Below the pieces are notes generated by a model, which worked only from the letters and a program-made list of their open reading frames with translations, was not told where the DNA came from and did no database searches. From Thalassotalea psychrophila (lineage in GTDB: Bacteria > Pseudomonadota > Gammaproteobacteria > Enterobacterales > Alteromonadaceae): 64,000 nucleotides of DNA. This document shows positions 28,109 through 36,823 of the stretch, one piece after another. Made by a program: the position numbers and the translations under genes. Each line of letters opens with the position of its first letter. Position 1 is the stretch's first letter. The stretch lies in NCBI RefSeq assembly GCF_031583595.1, contig NZ_CP134145.1, forward strand, positions 4,154,001 to 4,218,000. The letters run 5' to 3'.

Positions 28109-28882
28109 ATGGTTAAAGCATCTAAAAAATCTCTTCACACAAAAATCATACGTCACTTACGTGAGTGGCATCGCAAATCTGGAATTTTTGCTGCATTCCT
28201 ACTGATTTTTTTATCTATTTCGGGTATTGCACTTAATCATACCGAAGCTTTTAAGCTTGGCCATACTGCCATTACCAACCAATGGTTGCTGCAACATTAT
28301 GGGATCAAAGACCCTAGCAATTCAAAGTACTTCTTTAATAAACAATTTAGTGTAAGCGATGGCTATATATTTAAGAATGACATTTTGCTGCAAGAAGGCT
28401 CAGAGAATGTAATAGCTATCGGCCAATATTTAGAATTTGATCTGGTGTTAACGCAAAGCAAGCTATCACTTTTTGATGATAGTGGTGAATTGGTTGATCA
28501 AATCACCCATAGTGATGGCCTGCCTTCTGGTATTAAAGCAATGGCCATTAATACTAACGCGAATAACAACACCATCATATTAAACACCCTAAATGGTTAT
28601 TATCAAAGTGGACAACACTTGCTTGAATGGCAAAAAGTAGATTTCATTGTTGAACCTTCGTGGATTAAAGCTGATCAAGTTACAAGCGACAACATAAATG
28701 ATGCCAAGTTACGTTATAAATCACAATTTCTTACGTTAGAACGAGTAGTGCTAGATGCACATTCAGGTCGGATATTTGGCGATTATATGGTGTTGTTTAT
28801 GGATATTATTGCTCTTGCCATAATTATTCTTTCGCTCAGTGGCTTATATATTTGGATCCGTTACGCACGTTCCAAACGATAA
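28109..28882 (+). CDS. PepSY-associated membrane protein
   Basis: 257 residues with a conserved N-terminal WHRKSGIFAAFLLIFLSISG helix (about 20-42), a large periplasmic part (about 45-225) and a second membrane helix near the C-terminus (VLFMDIIALAIIILSLSGLYIWI), the layout of PepSY-TM proteins. Such proteins are thought to carry electrons across the inner membrane to flavinylated partners, and some act in ferric-siderophore reduction. The first helix has a histidine (HRKSG) that could bind heme. Spacing to the flavoprotein gene is 5 bp, so co-transcription is very likely. Confidence 0.8.
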   Translation: MVKASKKSLHTKIIRHLREWHRKSGIFAAFLLIFLSISGIALNHTEAFKLGHTAITNQWLLQHYGIKDPSNSKYFFNKQFSVSDGYIFKNDILLQEGSENVIAIGQYLEFDLVLTQSKLSLFDDSGELVDQITHSDGLPSGIKAMAINTNANNNTIILNTLNGYYQSGQHLLEWQKVDFIVEPSWIKADQVTSDNINDAKLRYKSQFLTLERVVLDAHSGRIFGDYMVLFMDIIALAIIILSLSGLYIWIRYARSKR

Positions 28883-28906
28883 TCATTGCTATTCACCGCA
28901 AATTTA

Positions 28907-28920
28907 TTGCTTTACATCAA
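28907..28920. promoter_or_regulatory. FNR-like site upstream of feoA
   Basis: TTGCTTTACATCAA differs from TTGATNNNNATCAA at two of the ten defined positions. It lies about 60 bp upstream of the Fur box. E. coli feoABC is likewise FNR-activated and Fur-repressed, which supports the call by analogy. Confidence 0.42.
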
Positions 28921-28977
28921 TTATTAACTGATTAAATCAATTTTTAATTGCTGAAATGGCTATGATTTTATAAACTG

Positions 28978-28995
28978 TAATGAGAATCATTATTA
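28978..28995. promoter_or_regulatory. Fur box upstream of feoA
   Basis: TAATGAGAATCATTATTA closely matches the Fur consensus GATAATGATAATCATTATC and lies 15 bp upstream of the feoA ATG. Iron-loaded Fur should repress feoAB here. Confidence 0.82.
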
Positions 28996-29010
28996 TTTAA
29001 GGTAGTTTTC

Positions 29011-29235
29011 ATGACCCTAGTTGAATTGCAAAAAAGCCAACGAGCTAAAATTAGTTATCTTCCAGATAACTTCGATTTGACCGCGCAATTAATGGAACAA
29101 GGTTTTGCCTTAAAGTCTGAAGTTTGTATGGCGCAAAAAGCACCATTTAACGGCCCTATTGCGTTTCACCTGCACGGCACTAAAATTTGCCTTGCTACTG
29201 ATGTTGCCAAACAAATTGGTATAGAACTAGTCTAA
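29011..29235 (+). CDS. feoA: ferrous iron transport protein A
   Basis: 74-residue SH3-like cytosolic protein needed for FeoB function. Visible features are LMEQGFALKSEVCMAQKAPFNGPIAFHLHG, paraphrased as the two beta-hairpins of the fold, and a C-terminal LATDVAKQIGIEL helix. An AAGGTAG ribosome site lies 6 bp upstream. Its last base overlaps the feoB start, so translation is coupled. Confidence 0.92.
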   Translation: MTLVELQKSQRAKISYLPDNFDLTAQLMEQGFALKSEVCMAQKAPFNGPIAFHLHGTKICLATDVAKQIGIELV

Positions 29236-31421
29236 TGTCACAACTCTCCCATATTGCCCTTGTCGGCTTTGCTAATGCCGGAAAAAGTACTTTTTTTAAT
29301 AATCTTACCGGCTCAAAACAACAAACAGGAAACTGGACTGGAGTTACCGTTGCCAGTACACAAAAGCAATGTAGCTTACTTGGTCAAACAAGAGTACTGT
29401 CAGATTTACCCGGTATCAGCTCGTTAACAGCGAAAGCACATCAAAGTAAAGATCTATCAATAACCAAAGATTTTCTTAAAAACGAAAGCGTCGATTATCT
29501 GATCAACATTGTTGATGCTACGCAATTAAAAAGACAACTGTATTTAACTACACAATTATTAGAGCTTGGCTTACCAATGTGTGTGGTATTAAATAAATCT
29601 GATCGTAAAGAAGTTGATGAAATAGACTTTGATATTCTTTCCGAGCAATTAGGCTGCCCGGTAATTGCAGTGAACAGTTTTGATAAAAATACAACTACTC
29701 AAGTTGAAGCTGTTATGGCGGCGTCCACAAAAAATAGTGCTCGTCCTAAAAACCTAGTTTTACCTGAAAATATTTTAACTCAAATGACAGATAACAACTG
29801 TAATTTACTTGAGTTAGAACAAGGCGGTTGTCAGAACGATCAATGTCATAATGCAGATACTATTGCTATTATGCAGTCACGTTACAACTTTATTAATGAC
29901 TTATTAGCAAAAGCGACTATCGCTGCCAACGAATCTCATTCATTTAGTGATAAATTAGACAAATTCATCTTGCATCCTTTCCTTGGATTGCCAGTATTTT
30001 TACTGATGATGTATTTGTTATTTATGTTCGCTATCAATGTTGGTAGTGCATTTATCGATTTTTTCGATATTTTCGCCGGTGCCATTTTTGTCGATTACCC
30101 ACAGTACCACCTTGCCCAATTAGATTTACCAGTTTGGCTATTAACAATTATCGAAGGAGCAGGCTTAGGCATTCAAACTGTTGCGACGTTTATTCCTGTA
30201 ATCGCCTGTCTATTTATTGGTTTATCGCTATTAGAAAGCAGCGGTTATTTGGCTAGAGCAGCATTTGTTGTTGATAGCTTAATGCAAAAAATAGGTTTAC
30301 CCGGTAAAGCGTTTGTGCCGTTAATTGTTGGATTTGGTTGTACTGTACCTGCGGTGATGTCAGCTCGCATTTTAGATAGCGAACGAGAACGCATTACCAC
30401 AATTATGATGGCACCGTTTATGTCTTGTGGTGCTAGGCTACCTGTTTATGCGTTATTCGCTACGGCATTTTTCCCTGATTCAGGGCAAAATATAGTATTT
30501 TTATTATATTTGCTTGGTATCGCTGCGGCGTTATTTACCGGATTATTACTTAAACATACGATATTAATGGGTACTAATTCTGTCAATATCTTAGAATTGC
30601 CATTATATGAACTTCCAAAGCTTTCATATTTAGCTAAACGCGTTTGGCAACGAACTCGTTCGTTTATTCTTGGTGCAGGTAAAACCATTGTAATTGTTGT
30701 TTGTATTTTAAACTTTTTTAATTCTTTAGGTACCGATGGCGAATTCGGTCATCAAGATACTCAAGAATCATTATTAAGCCAAACAGCACAAGTGGTAACC
30801 CCGTTATTGCAGCCAATGGGTATCAAAGAAGACAATTGGCAAGCCAGTGTTGGTATCATCACCGGTATATTTGCCAAAGAGGCATTAGTTGCAACGTTCA
30901 ATAGTTTATATTCAGCTCCTGAAACAGAAGCGAGTGAATTAAGCTCGATAACAGAACTATGGGATGAAGCTTATGCAACAGTATTAGAGAATTTACTAGG
31001 TATTAAGGCTGACGACCCACTTGGTACCGATATTGGTGATGTATCTGATATTCATATTGCCGCACAACAGCAAGGTGTTGAAGAGAGCACCATTACCATC
31101 ATGCAAACAGCATTTGCTGGCACCATTGGTGCATTCAGTTATTTGTTGTTTATATTGCTTTACACGCCGTGTGCTGCTGCTATGGGTGCCATTAAGAATG
31201 AAGTTGGTACTCGTTGGGCTACATTTGCCGGAGTATGGAGTTTCGCCCTTGCATATCTAGCCGCAACTTTTGTTTTCCAGGTTGCTAATTTAGCAGCACA
31301 ACCAGTATACGCAAGCATTTGTATCGTTTCGGTAATTGCAACATTTGTATTAATTTATGCTTGGCTGAAACGATTTGGCAAACAGATCCTAACTATTCCA
31401 GTGCAAGTATCTTTTCGCTAA
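29235..31421 (+). CDS. feoB: ferrous iron transporter B
   Basis: Inner-membrane Fe(II) importer with an N-terminal GTPase. 728 residues. G1 GFANAGKST at 11-19, G3 DLPGISSL, G4 LNKSD, then a cysteine-bearing stretch GGCQNDQCH, and a C-terminal permease with the gate regions VGFGCTVPAVMSAR and FMSCGARLPVYALF. The G1 loop has Ala where many FeoB proteins have Cys (GNPNCGKTT). No feoC follows; a terminator does. It completes a block in which upstream gene products could reduce Fe(III) for this importer. Confidence 0.96.
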   Translation: MSQLSHIALVGFANAGKSTFFNNLTGSKQQTGNWTGVTVASTQKQCSLLGQTRVLSDLPGISSLTAKAHQSKDLSITKDFLKNESVDYLINIVDATQLKRQLYLTTQLLELGLPMCVVLNKSDRKEVDEIDFDILSEQLGCPVIAVNSFDKNTTTQVEAVMAASTKNSARPKNLVLPENILTQMTDNNCNLLELEQGGCQNDQCHNADTIAIMQSRYNFINDLLAKATIAANESHSFSDKLDKFILHPFLGLPVFLLMMYLLFMFAINVGSAFIDFFDIFAGAIFVDYPQYHLAQLDLPVWLLTIIEGAGLGIQTVATFIPVIACLFIGLSLLESSGYLARAAFVVDSLMQKIGLPGKAFVPLIVGFGCTVPAVMSARILDSERERITTIMMAPFMSCGARLPVYALFATAFFPDSGQNIVFLLYLLGIAAALFTGLLLKHTILMGTNSVNILELPLYELPKLSYLAKRVWQRTRSFILGAGKTIVIVVCILNFFNSLGTDGEFGHQDTQESLLSQTAQVVTPLLQPMGIKEDNWQASVGIITGIFAKEALVATFNSLYSAPETEASELSSITELWDEAYATVLENLLGIKADDPLGTDIGDVSDIHIAAQQQGVEESTITIMQTAFAGTIGAFSYLLFILLYTPCAAAMGAIKNEVGTRWATFAGVWSFALAYLAATFVFQVANLAAQPVYASICIVSVIATFVLIYAWLKRFGKQILTIPVQVSFR

Positions 31422-31447
31422 TATAGTTTAAAATATGAATTAGAAAT

Positions 31448-31483
31448 AAAGAGGATTGAGCCTATGGCTTAATCCTCTTTTTG
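31448..31483 (+). terminator. rho-independent terminator of feoB
   Basis: AAAGAGGATTGAGCC, a 4-base loop and GGCTTAATCCTCTTT followed by more T residues, 26 bp after the feoB stop. Confidence 0.85.
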
Positions 31484-31574
31484 TTTTATGGGATTTGAGA
31501 TTGTAAGCTGAGATCCTGAAATAAAATCAGGAAAATGGTTTGGAGATTTTATCAGATGTGGATTACATGGAAGT

Positions 31575-31621
31575 GGGGTCAGAGCAAAATTTACTGAGAA
31601 AGTAAATTTTGGTCTGACCCC
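31575..31621. repeat. REP-like hairpin with GGGGTCAGAG ends
   Basis: GGGGTCAGAGCAAAATTTACT and its near-exact inverse ending GGTCTGACCCC, with a loop of about five bases. A second hairpin with the same GGGTCAGAG tip but a different stem is at 62453-62497. Such palindromes are common in gammaproteobacteria and are often linked to REP-associated tyrosine transposases; no such gene is in this window. Confidence 0.7.
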
Positions 31622-31642
31622 GTTGGGTTGTGACGTCAACTT

Positions 31643-31800
31643 TTTTGTAAGCTCACTGTCAAATATGGAGGTTCCATCCAAAAGCACGATGGAATGACGT
31701 GGTTTAAGTTGATTAATAACACGATGGCTCAACTATTTTCGAAAAAATATAACGTCATTCCGGAGGAGCTCAAGCGACATCCGGGACCTCCCAATTTGAC
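31643..31800. repeat. single diverged copy of the tuf-flank repeat
   Basis: It starts TTTTGTAAGCTCACTGTCAA like the tandem units at 7381-7730, keeps the hairpin TTCCATC...GATGGAA with compensating changes, and runs into CGGAGGAGCTCAAGCGACAT. The paired changes in the hairpin suggest that its structure is maintained. Confidence 0.8.
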
Positions 31801-31825
31801 AGCGCGCCAAGTAACAATAGCTCTT

Positions 31826-31867
31826 CGTTTCTCGTTTCTCGTTTCTCGTTTCTCGTTTCTCGTTTCT
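31826..31867. repeat. heptanucleotide microsatellite (CGTTTCT)6
   Basis: Six perfect units. The same heptamer occurs four times at 50833-50860 and twice at 7796-7809, each time downstream of a tuf gene after the sequence ACAATA(G/A)CT. Confidence 0.95.
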
Positions 31868-31879
31868 AAATCCTAAAAA

Positions 31880-31907
31880 CAAAAAAAGCGCCGAAGCGCT
31901 TTTTTTA
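31880..31907 (-). terminator. displaced tuf2 terminator
   Basis: AAAAAAAGCGC/GCGCTTTTTTT stem with loop CGAA, just beyond the displaced tuf 3' end. It duplicates the terminator at 32143-32169. Confidence 0.8.
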
Positions 31908-31929
31908 AGGTTTGGTATTTACCAAAACA

Positions 31930-31962
31930 TTAGTCGATGATTTTAGAAACAACACCAGCACC
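31930..31962 (-). pseudogene. displaced 3' end of tuf (11 codons), tuf2 locus
   Basis: On the minus strand it reads [14 protein letters not shown], identical in protein to the last codons of EF-Tu, and is followed by a copy of the tuf 3' flank (TTTGGTAAATACCAAA) and terminator. Upstream the match stops abruptly at the 180-bp insert. Confidence 0.88.
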
Positions 31963-32142
31963 GATTACGCCATGGATGGCGTGTATGCCGAAAATGCAGG
32001 AGCAATTTTTCGGTCAGTACGGCTCAAGTAAATCATAAATGATTTATCTGCAAGCCAGAGGCTTACAGCGATAACTAAAAATAGTGCCTATTTCCTTATC
32101 GTTATCGTCATCACGGAACACCGTGAAGCTGGCCGTACAAAC
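31963..32142. mobile_element. 180-bp insert between the two tuf 3' ends (copy at tuf2)
   Basis: Non-coding block with short palindromes (ACGCCATGGATGGCGT, TAAATCATAAATGATTTA, CACGGAACACCGTG). It is flanked by direct repeats of the tuf 3' end plus terminator, as expected when an element inserts in a gene end and restores it. An almost identical copy is at 50959-51137. Whether it was ever mobile is an inference. Confidence 0.55.
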
Positions 32143-32169
32143 AAAAAAAGCGCCGAAGCGCTTTTTTTT
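32143..32169 (-). terminator. rho-independent terminator of tuf2
   Basis: Minus-strand stem AAAAAAAAGCGC, loop TTCG, GCGCTTTTTTT, 23 bp after the tuf2 stop codon. Confidence 0.85.
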
Positions 32170-32192
32170 AAGGTTTGGTGTTTACCAAATCA

Positions 32193-33377
32193 TTAGTCAA
32201 TGATTTTAGAAACAACACCAGCACCAACTGTACGGCCACCTTCACGGATAGCGAAGCGTAAACCTTCTTCCATCGCGATTGGGTTGATTAGCTCAACAAC
32301 AAACTTAAGGTTGTCGCCAGGCATTACCATTTCAACACCTGCAGGAAGCTCTACAGCACCTGTGATATCTGTTGTACGGAAGTAAAACTGTGGACGGTAT
32401 CCTTTGAAGAATGGAGTATGACGACCACCTTCATCTTTACTTAACACGTATACTTCTGATTCGAATTTAGTGTGTGGGTTAACTGAACCAGGCTTACATA
32501 ATACTTGGCCACGTTGTACGTCTTCACGCTTAGTACCACGTAATAATACACCACAGTTCTCGCCAGCACGACCTTCGTCAAGAAGCTTACGGAACATTTC
32601 AACACCAGTACAAGTAGTAAGCGTAGTGTCTTTGATACCTACGATAGCAACTTCGTCACCAACTTTTACGATACCACGTTCAACACGACCAGTTACAACA
32701 GTACCACGGCCTTGAATTGAGAAAACATCTTCGATTGGAAGAATGAAATCACCATCGATAGCACGCTCTGGCTCTGGAATGTAAGAATCAAGTGCATCTG
32801 CAAGCTCAATTACTTTTTCTTCCCATTTAGCTTCACCTTGAAGTGCGCCTAATGCTGAACCTTGGATTACTGGTAAGTCATCACCTGGGAAATCGTATTC
32901 TGAAAGAAGTTCACGAACTTCCATCTCTACTAATTCTAGTAATTCTTCGTCATCTACCATGTCACATTTGTTCATGAAAACAATAATGAATGGAACACCA
33001 ACTTGGCGAGATAATAAGATGTGCTCACGTGTTTGTGGCATAGGACCATCTGTAGCAGCAACTACTAAGATAGCGCCATCCATTTGAGCAGCACCAGTGA
33101 TCATGTTTTTAACATAATCGGCGTGACCAGGACAATCTACGTGTGCATAGTGACGTGCATCAGTATCATACTCAATGTGAGAAGTATTGATTGTAATACC
33201 ACGTTCACGCTCTTCAGGAGCGTTATCGATTTGTGCGAAATCTTTAACTTCACCACCGTGTACTTTTGTAAGTACAGCTGAGATTGCAGCAGTTAATGTT
33301 GTTTTACCGTGATCGACGTGACCGATAGTACCAACGTTAACGTGCGGTTTATTACGTTCGAATTTTTCTTTAGCCAT
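32193..33377 (-). CDS. tuf: elongation factor Tu, copy 2 (str operon)
   Basis: 394 residues with the same motifs as copy 1 ([21 protein letters not shown]). It differs from copies 1 and 3 in three residues: Asp-Ala for Glu-Ser before RHYAH, and Ile for Val in EEKVIEL. It lies 106 bp after fusA, in the classical rpsL-rpsG-fusA-tuf order, so this is the tufA equivalent. Its 3' portion matches copy 1 better and its 5' half is the most distinct, a mosaic pattern. Confidence 0.97.
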   Translation of the reverse strand: MAKEKFERNKPHVNVGTIGHVDHGKTTLTAAISAVLTKVHGGEVKDFAQIDNAPEERERGITINTSHIEYDTDARHYAHVDCPGHADYVKNMITGAAQMDGAILVVAATDGPMPQTREHILLSRQVGVPFIIVFMNKCDMVDDEELLELVEMEVRELLSEYDFPGDDLPVIQGSALGALQGEAKWEEKVIELADALDSYIPEPERAIDGDFILPIEDVFSIQGRGTVVTGRVERGIVKVGDEVAIVGIKDTTLTTCTGVEMFRKLLDEGRAGENCGVLLRGTKREDVQRGQVLCKPGSVNPHTKFESEVYVLSKDEGGRHTPFFKGYRPQFYFRTTDITGAVELPAGVEMVMPGDNLKFVVELINPIAMEEGLRFAIREGGRTVGAGVVSKIID

Positions 33378-33483
33378 TGTTCTAATACCTTAAAAGTTTA
33401 TAGTAAGCATACTCCAATATGAGCAAGCTTGAATTTAAATTACTAAGTAAGATTAATTATCTTAATTAGTTTGCCAATTGGAA

Positions 33484-35589
33484 TTAATATCCGCTTGGCT
33501 GACAAATTGATTCTGTTACATTTTTTGGAGCTGCATTGTATTGCTTAAACTCCATTGAGTAAGATGCACGGCCTTGAGTTGCACTACGTAAATCGGTAGC
33601 ATAACCAAACATTTCTGACAGTGGCACTAATGCCGTTACTATCTTAGAGCCTGCAGGACCTTCATCCATCCCCTCAATCATGCCGCGACGTCTGTTTAAA
33701 TCACCAACTACGTCACCCATGTTTTCTTCTGGTGTTGTTACTTCAACTTTCATCATAGGCTCAAGTAATGCAGGGTTTGCTTCTAACACACCTTGCCTAA
33801 AGCCTATTGAAGCAGCTACTTTAAAAGCCATTTCGTTTGAGTCAACATCATGGAATGAACCGTCATATAAAGTTGCTTTGATATCTAACAATGGAAAACC
33901 AGCTAAAACGCCGTTTTGCATTTGTTCTTCACAACCCTTTTCAACAGCACCCCAGTATTCTTTTGGTACAGCACCACCAACAATCTCACTCTCAAATTGG
34001 AACCCTTCGCCTTCAGCTAAAGGTTCAATTCTAAGCCAAACATGTCCAAATTGACCACGTCCACCAGATTGTCGTACAAACTTACCTTCAACTTCCACGC
34101 TTTTGCGAATAGTCTCACGATAAGATACTTGTGGTTTACCAACATTACAATCTACTTTAAACTCACGTTTCATTCGATCAACAAGGACATCTAAGTGAAG
34201 TTCACCCATGCCAGAGATAATCGTTTGACCAGTTTCATCATCAGTTTCAACACGAAATGATGGATCTTCTGCTGCAAGTTTACCTAAAGCTACACCCATT
34301 TTATCTTGGTCAGCTTGAGTTCTAGGCTCTACTGCGATAGAAATTACCGGTTCTGGAAATTCCATACGCTCTAATGTGATCACCTTTTGAGGGTCACATA
34401 ACGTATCACCCGTTGTTACGTCTTTCATACCAATTAAGGCCGCGATGTCACCAGCACGAACTTCTTTGATTTCTGAACGATCATTAGCGTGCATTTGTAC
34501 AATACGGCCAATTCGTTCTTTTTTCGCTTTAACTGCATTGTATACCGCATCGCCAGAGTTAACCACACCCGAATATACCCGGATAAAAGTAAGTGTCCCT
34601 ACGAATGGGTCAGTTGCAATTTTAAACGCCAGAGCTGCAAATGGAGCGCTGTCATCGGCTTCGCGAGTACCTTCGGTTTCGTTTTTATCGTTGTTAATAC
34701 CTGTTATTGCCTTAACTTCTGTAGGCGATGGTAAATATTCTACGACTGCATCAAGAACCGCTTGTACACCTTTGTTCTTGAAAGCTGAGCCACAAGTTAC
34801 TAGGATGATTTCATTATCTAAGCTACGAGTTCGTAACCCGGCTTTGATATCAGCTTCAGATAATTCACCTTCTTCTAGGTATTTATCCATCAACTCTTCA
34901 GAAGCCTCTGCAGCAGATTCAACTAAGTGTTCGCGCCACTCTTCGGCTAAATCCTGCATATCACTTGGGATGTCTTCATAACTGAAGGTCATACCGTGAT
35001 CTTCTTCATTCCAGTTTATTGCCTTCATCTTAATAAGATCGACAACACCGGTAAATTCTTCTTCACTACCAATGGCTAGTTGCATTGGTACAGGATTCGC
35101 ACCAAGGCGGTCCTTCATTTGTTCAACAACACTCAGGAAATTGGCACCAGTACGGTCCATTTTATTTACGAACACTAAACGTGGTACTTCGTATTTTTCC
35201 ATTTGACGCCATACGGTTTCAGTTTGAGGCTGAACACCAGATGAAGCGCAAAGTACTAATACAGCACCGTCGAGTACACGCAAAGAGCGTTCTACTTCAA
35301 TAGTAAAATCTACATGGCCGGGAGTGTCGATGATATTGATACGGTGGTCTTTAAATTGACCTTCCATGCCTTTCCAGAAACAGGTAGTAGCAGCGGATGT
35401 GATAGTGATACCACGTTCCTGCTCTTGTTCCATCCAGTCCATGGTAGCAGCGCCGTCATGTACTTCACCAATTCTATGAGATAAACCAGTATAAAATAGT
35501 ACACGTTCAGTTGTTGTCGTTTTGCCAGCATCTACGTGAGCACAGATACCGATATTACGGTATAGCTCAATAGGAGTCTTACGAGCCAC
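33484..35589 (-). CDS. fusA: elongation factor G (str operon)
   Basis: Canonical translocase, 701 residues: G1 [20 protein letters not shown]3 DTPGHVDF, G4 NKMDR, then domains II-V with [15 protein letters not shown] in domain IV and [14 protein letters not shown] in domain V. The C-terminus ends [17 protein letters not shown], where EF-G usually ends in a short basic tail after the NVA-AI motif. The change is confined to about the last ten residues and need not affect function. It lies 77 bp after rpsG, with an attenuator-like hairpin between. Confidence 0.96.
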   Translation of the reverse strand: MARKTPIELYRNIGICAHVDAGKTTTTERVLFYTGLSHRIGEVHDGAATMDWMEQEQERGITITSAATTCFWKGMEGQFKDHRINIIDTPGHVDFTIEVERSLRVLDGAVLVLCASSGVQPQTETVWRQMEKYEVPRLVFVNKMDRTGANFLSVVEQMKDRLGANPVPMQLAIGSEEEFTGVVDLIKMKAINWNEEDHGMTFSYEDIPSDMQDLAEEWREHLVESAAEASEELMDKYLEEGELSEADIKAGLRTRSLDNEIILVTCGSAFKNKGVQAVLDAVVEYLPSPTEVKAITGINNDKNETEGTREADDSAPFAALAFKIATDPFVGTLTFIRVYSGVVNSGDAVYNAVKAKKERIGRIVQMHANDRSEIKEVRAGDIAALIGMKDVTTGDTLCDPQKVITLERMEFPEPVISIAVEPRTQADQDKMGVALGKLAAEDPSFRVETDDETGQTIISGMGELHLDVLVDRMKREFKVDCNVGKPQVSYRETIRKSVEVEGKFVRQSGGRGQFGHVWLRIEPLAEGEGFQFESEIVGGAVPKEYWGAVEKGCEEQMQNGVLAGFPLLDIKATLYDGSFHDVDSNEMAFKVAASIGFRQGVLEANPALLEPMMKVEVTTPEENMGDVVGDLNRRRGMIEGMDEGPAGSKIVTALVPLSEMFGYATDLRSATQGRASYSMEFKQYNAAPKNVTESICQPSGY

Positions 35590-35629
35590 TTTACTTAATC
35601 CTTGTTCTAAGGTTGCCCTTAGATAACAG

Positions 35630-35658
35630 AAAAAGGCCGGCCAATTGCTTGGCCAGCC
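35630..35658 (-). terminator. attenuator-like hairpin between rpsG and fusA
   Basis: Minus strand GGCTGGCCAAGCAATTGGCC then GGCCTTTTTC: a GC-rich stem followed by a short T-run inside the str operon. It probably gives partial termination or processing, since fusA and tuf lie beyond it. Confidence 0.6.
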
Positions 35659-35666
35659 ATATTATC

Positions 35667-36185
<519 letters not shown>

Positions 36186-36223
36186 TTAAATTAGGTTGTT
36201 TGGCCTTACTTGACGGAGTTCCG

Positions 36224-36616
<393 letters not shown>

Positions 36617-36673
36617 TTATACATGTGCTTAGTTACAGTTTATTTCTGTAATTTCAGCACGCTCTTAAACGTG

Positions 36674-36710
36674 AAAATCCGCGACCCTACTTATAGGGTC
36701 GCGGAATTTT
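36674..36710 (-). terminator. strong hairpin terminator after rpoC (possibly bidirectional)
   Basis: AAAATCCGCGACCCTA with its inverse TAGGGTCGCGGAATTTT, a 12-bp GC-rich stem flanked by A and T runs, about 115 bp after the rpoC stop and before rpsL. Weaker hairpins lie nearer rpoC (GGCAAAAG...CTTTTGCC, about 36783-36810). Confidence 0.75.
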
Positions 36711-36823
36711 ATAGGTCAAGCACCTAACTGTCAAGTTATACAAGGAAGATCCTTGATCTTTTTTGTACAGTTTATGATCACCGGCAAAAGATCTTAACAG
36801 ACCTTTTGCCTAATGATTATGCT

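Larger units (their letters stand above)
31422..32192. other. gene-free repeat-rich stretch between feoB and tuf2
   Basis: 770 bp without a credible gene. In order: feoB terminator, REP-like hairpin (31575-31621), a relative of the 116-bp repeat (31643-31800), six heptamers CGTTTCT (31826-31867), a terminator, an 11-codon displaced tuf 3' end (31930-31962), a 180-bp insert and the tuf2 terminator. Confidence 0.85.

Noticed and set aside
31469..31876. Two short reading frames through the repeat region downstream of feoB
   Set aside because: They run through the REP hairpin and the heptamer array; the translated text is repeat-driven.
34445..34981. 178-residue reading frame antisense to fusA
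   Set aside because: It lies wholly inside fusA, with low-complexity Ser/Thr-rich sequence typical of an antisense shadow.
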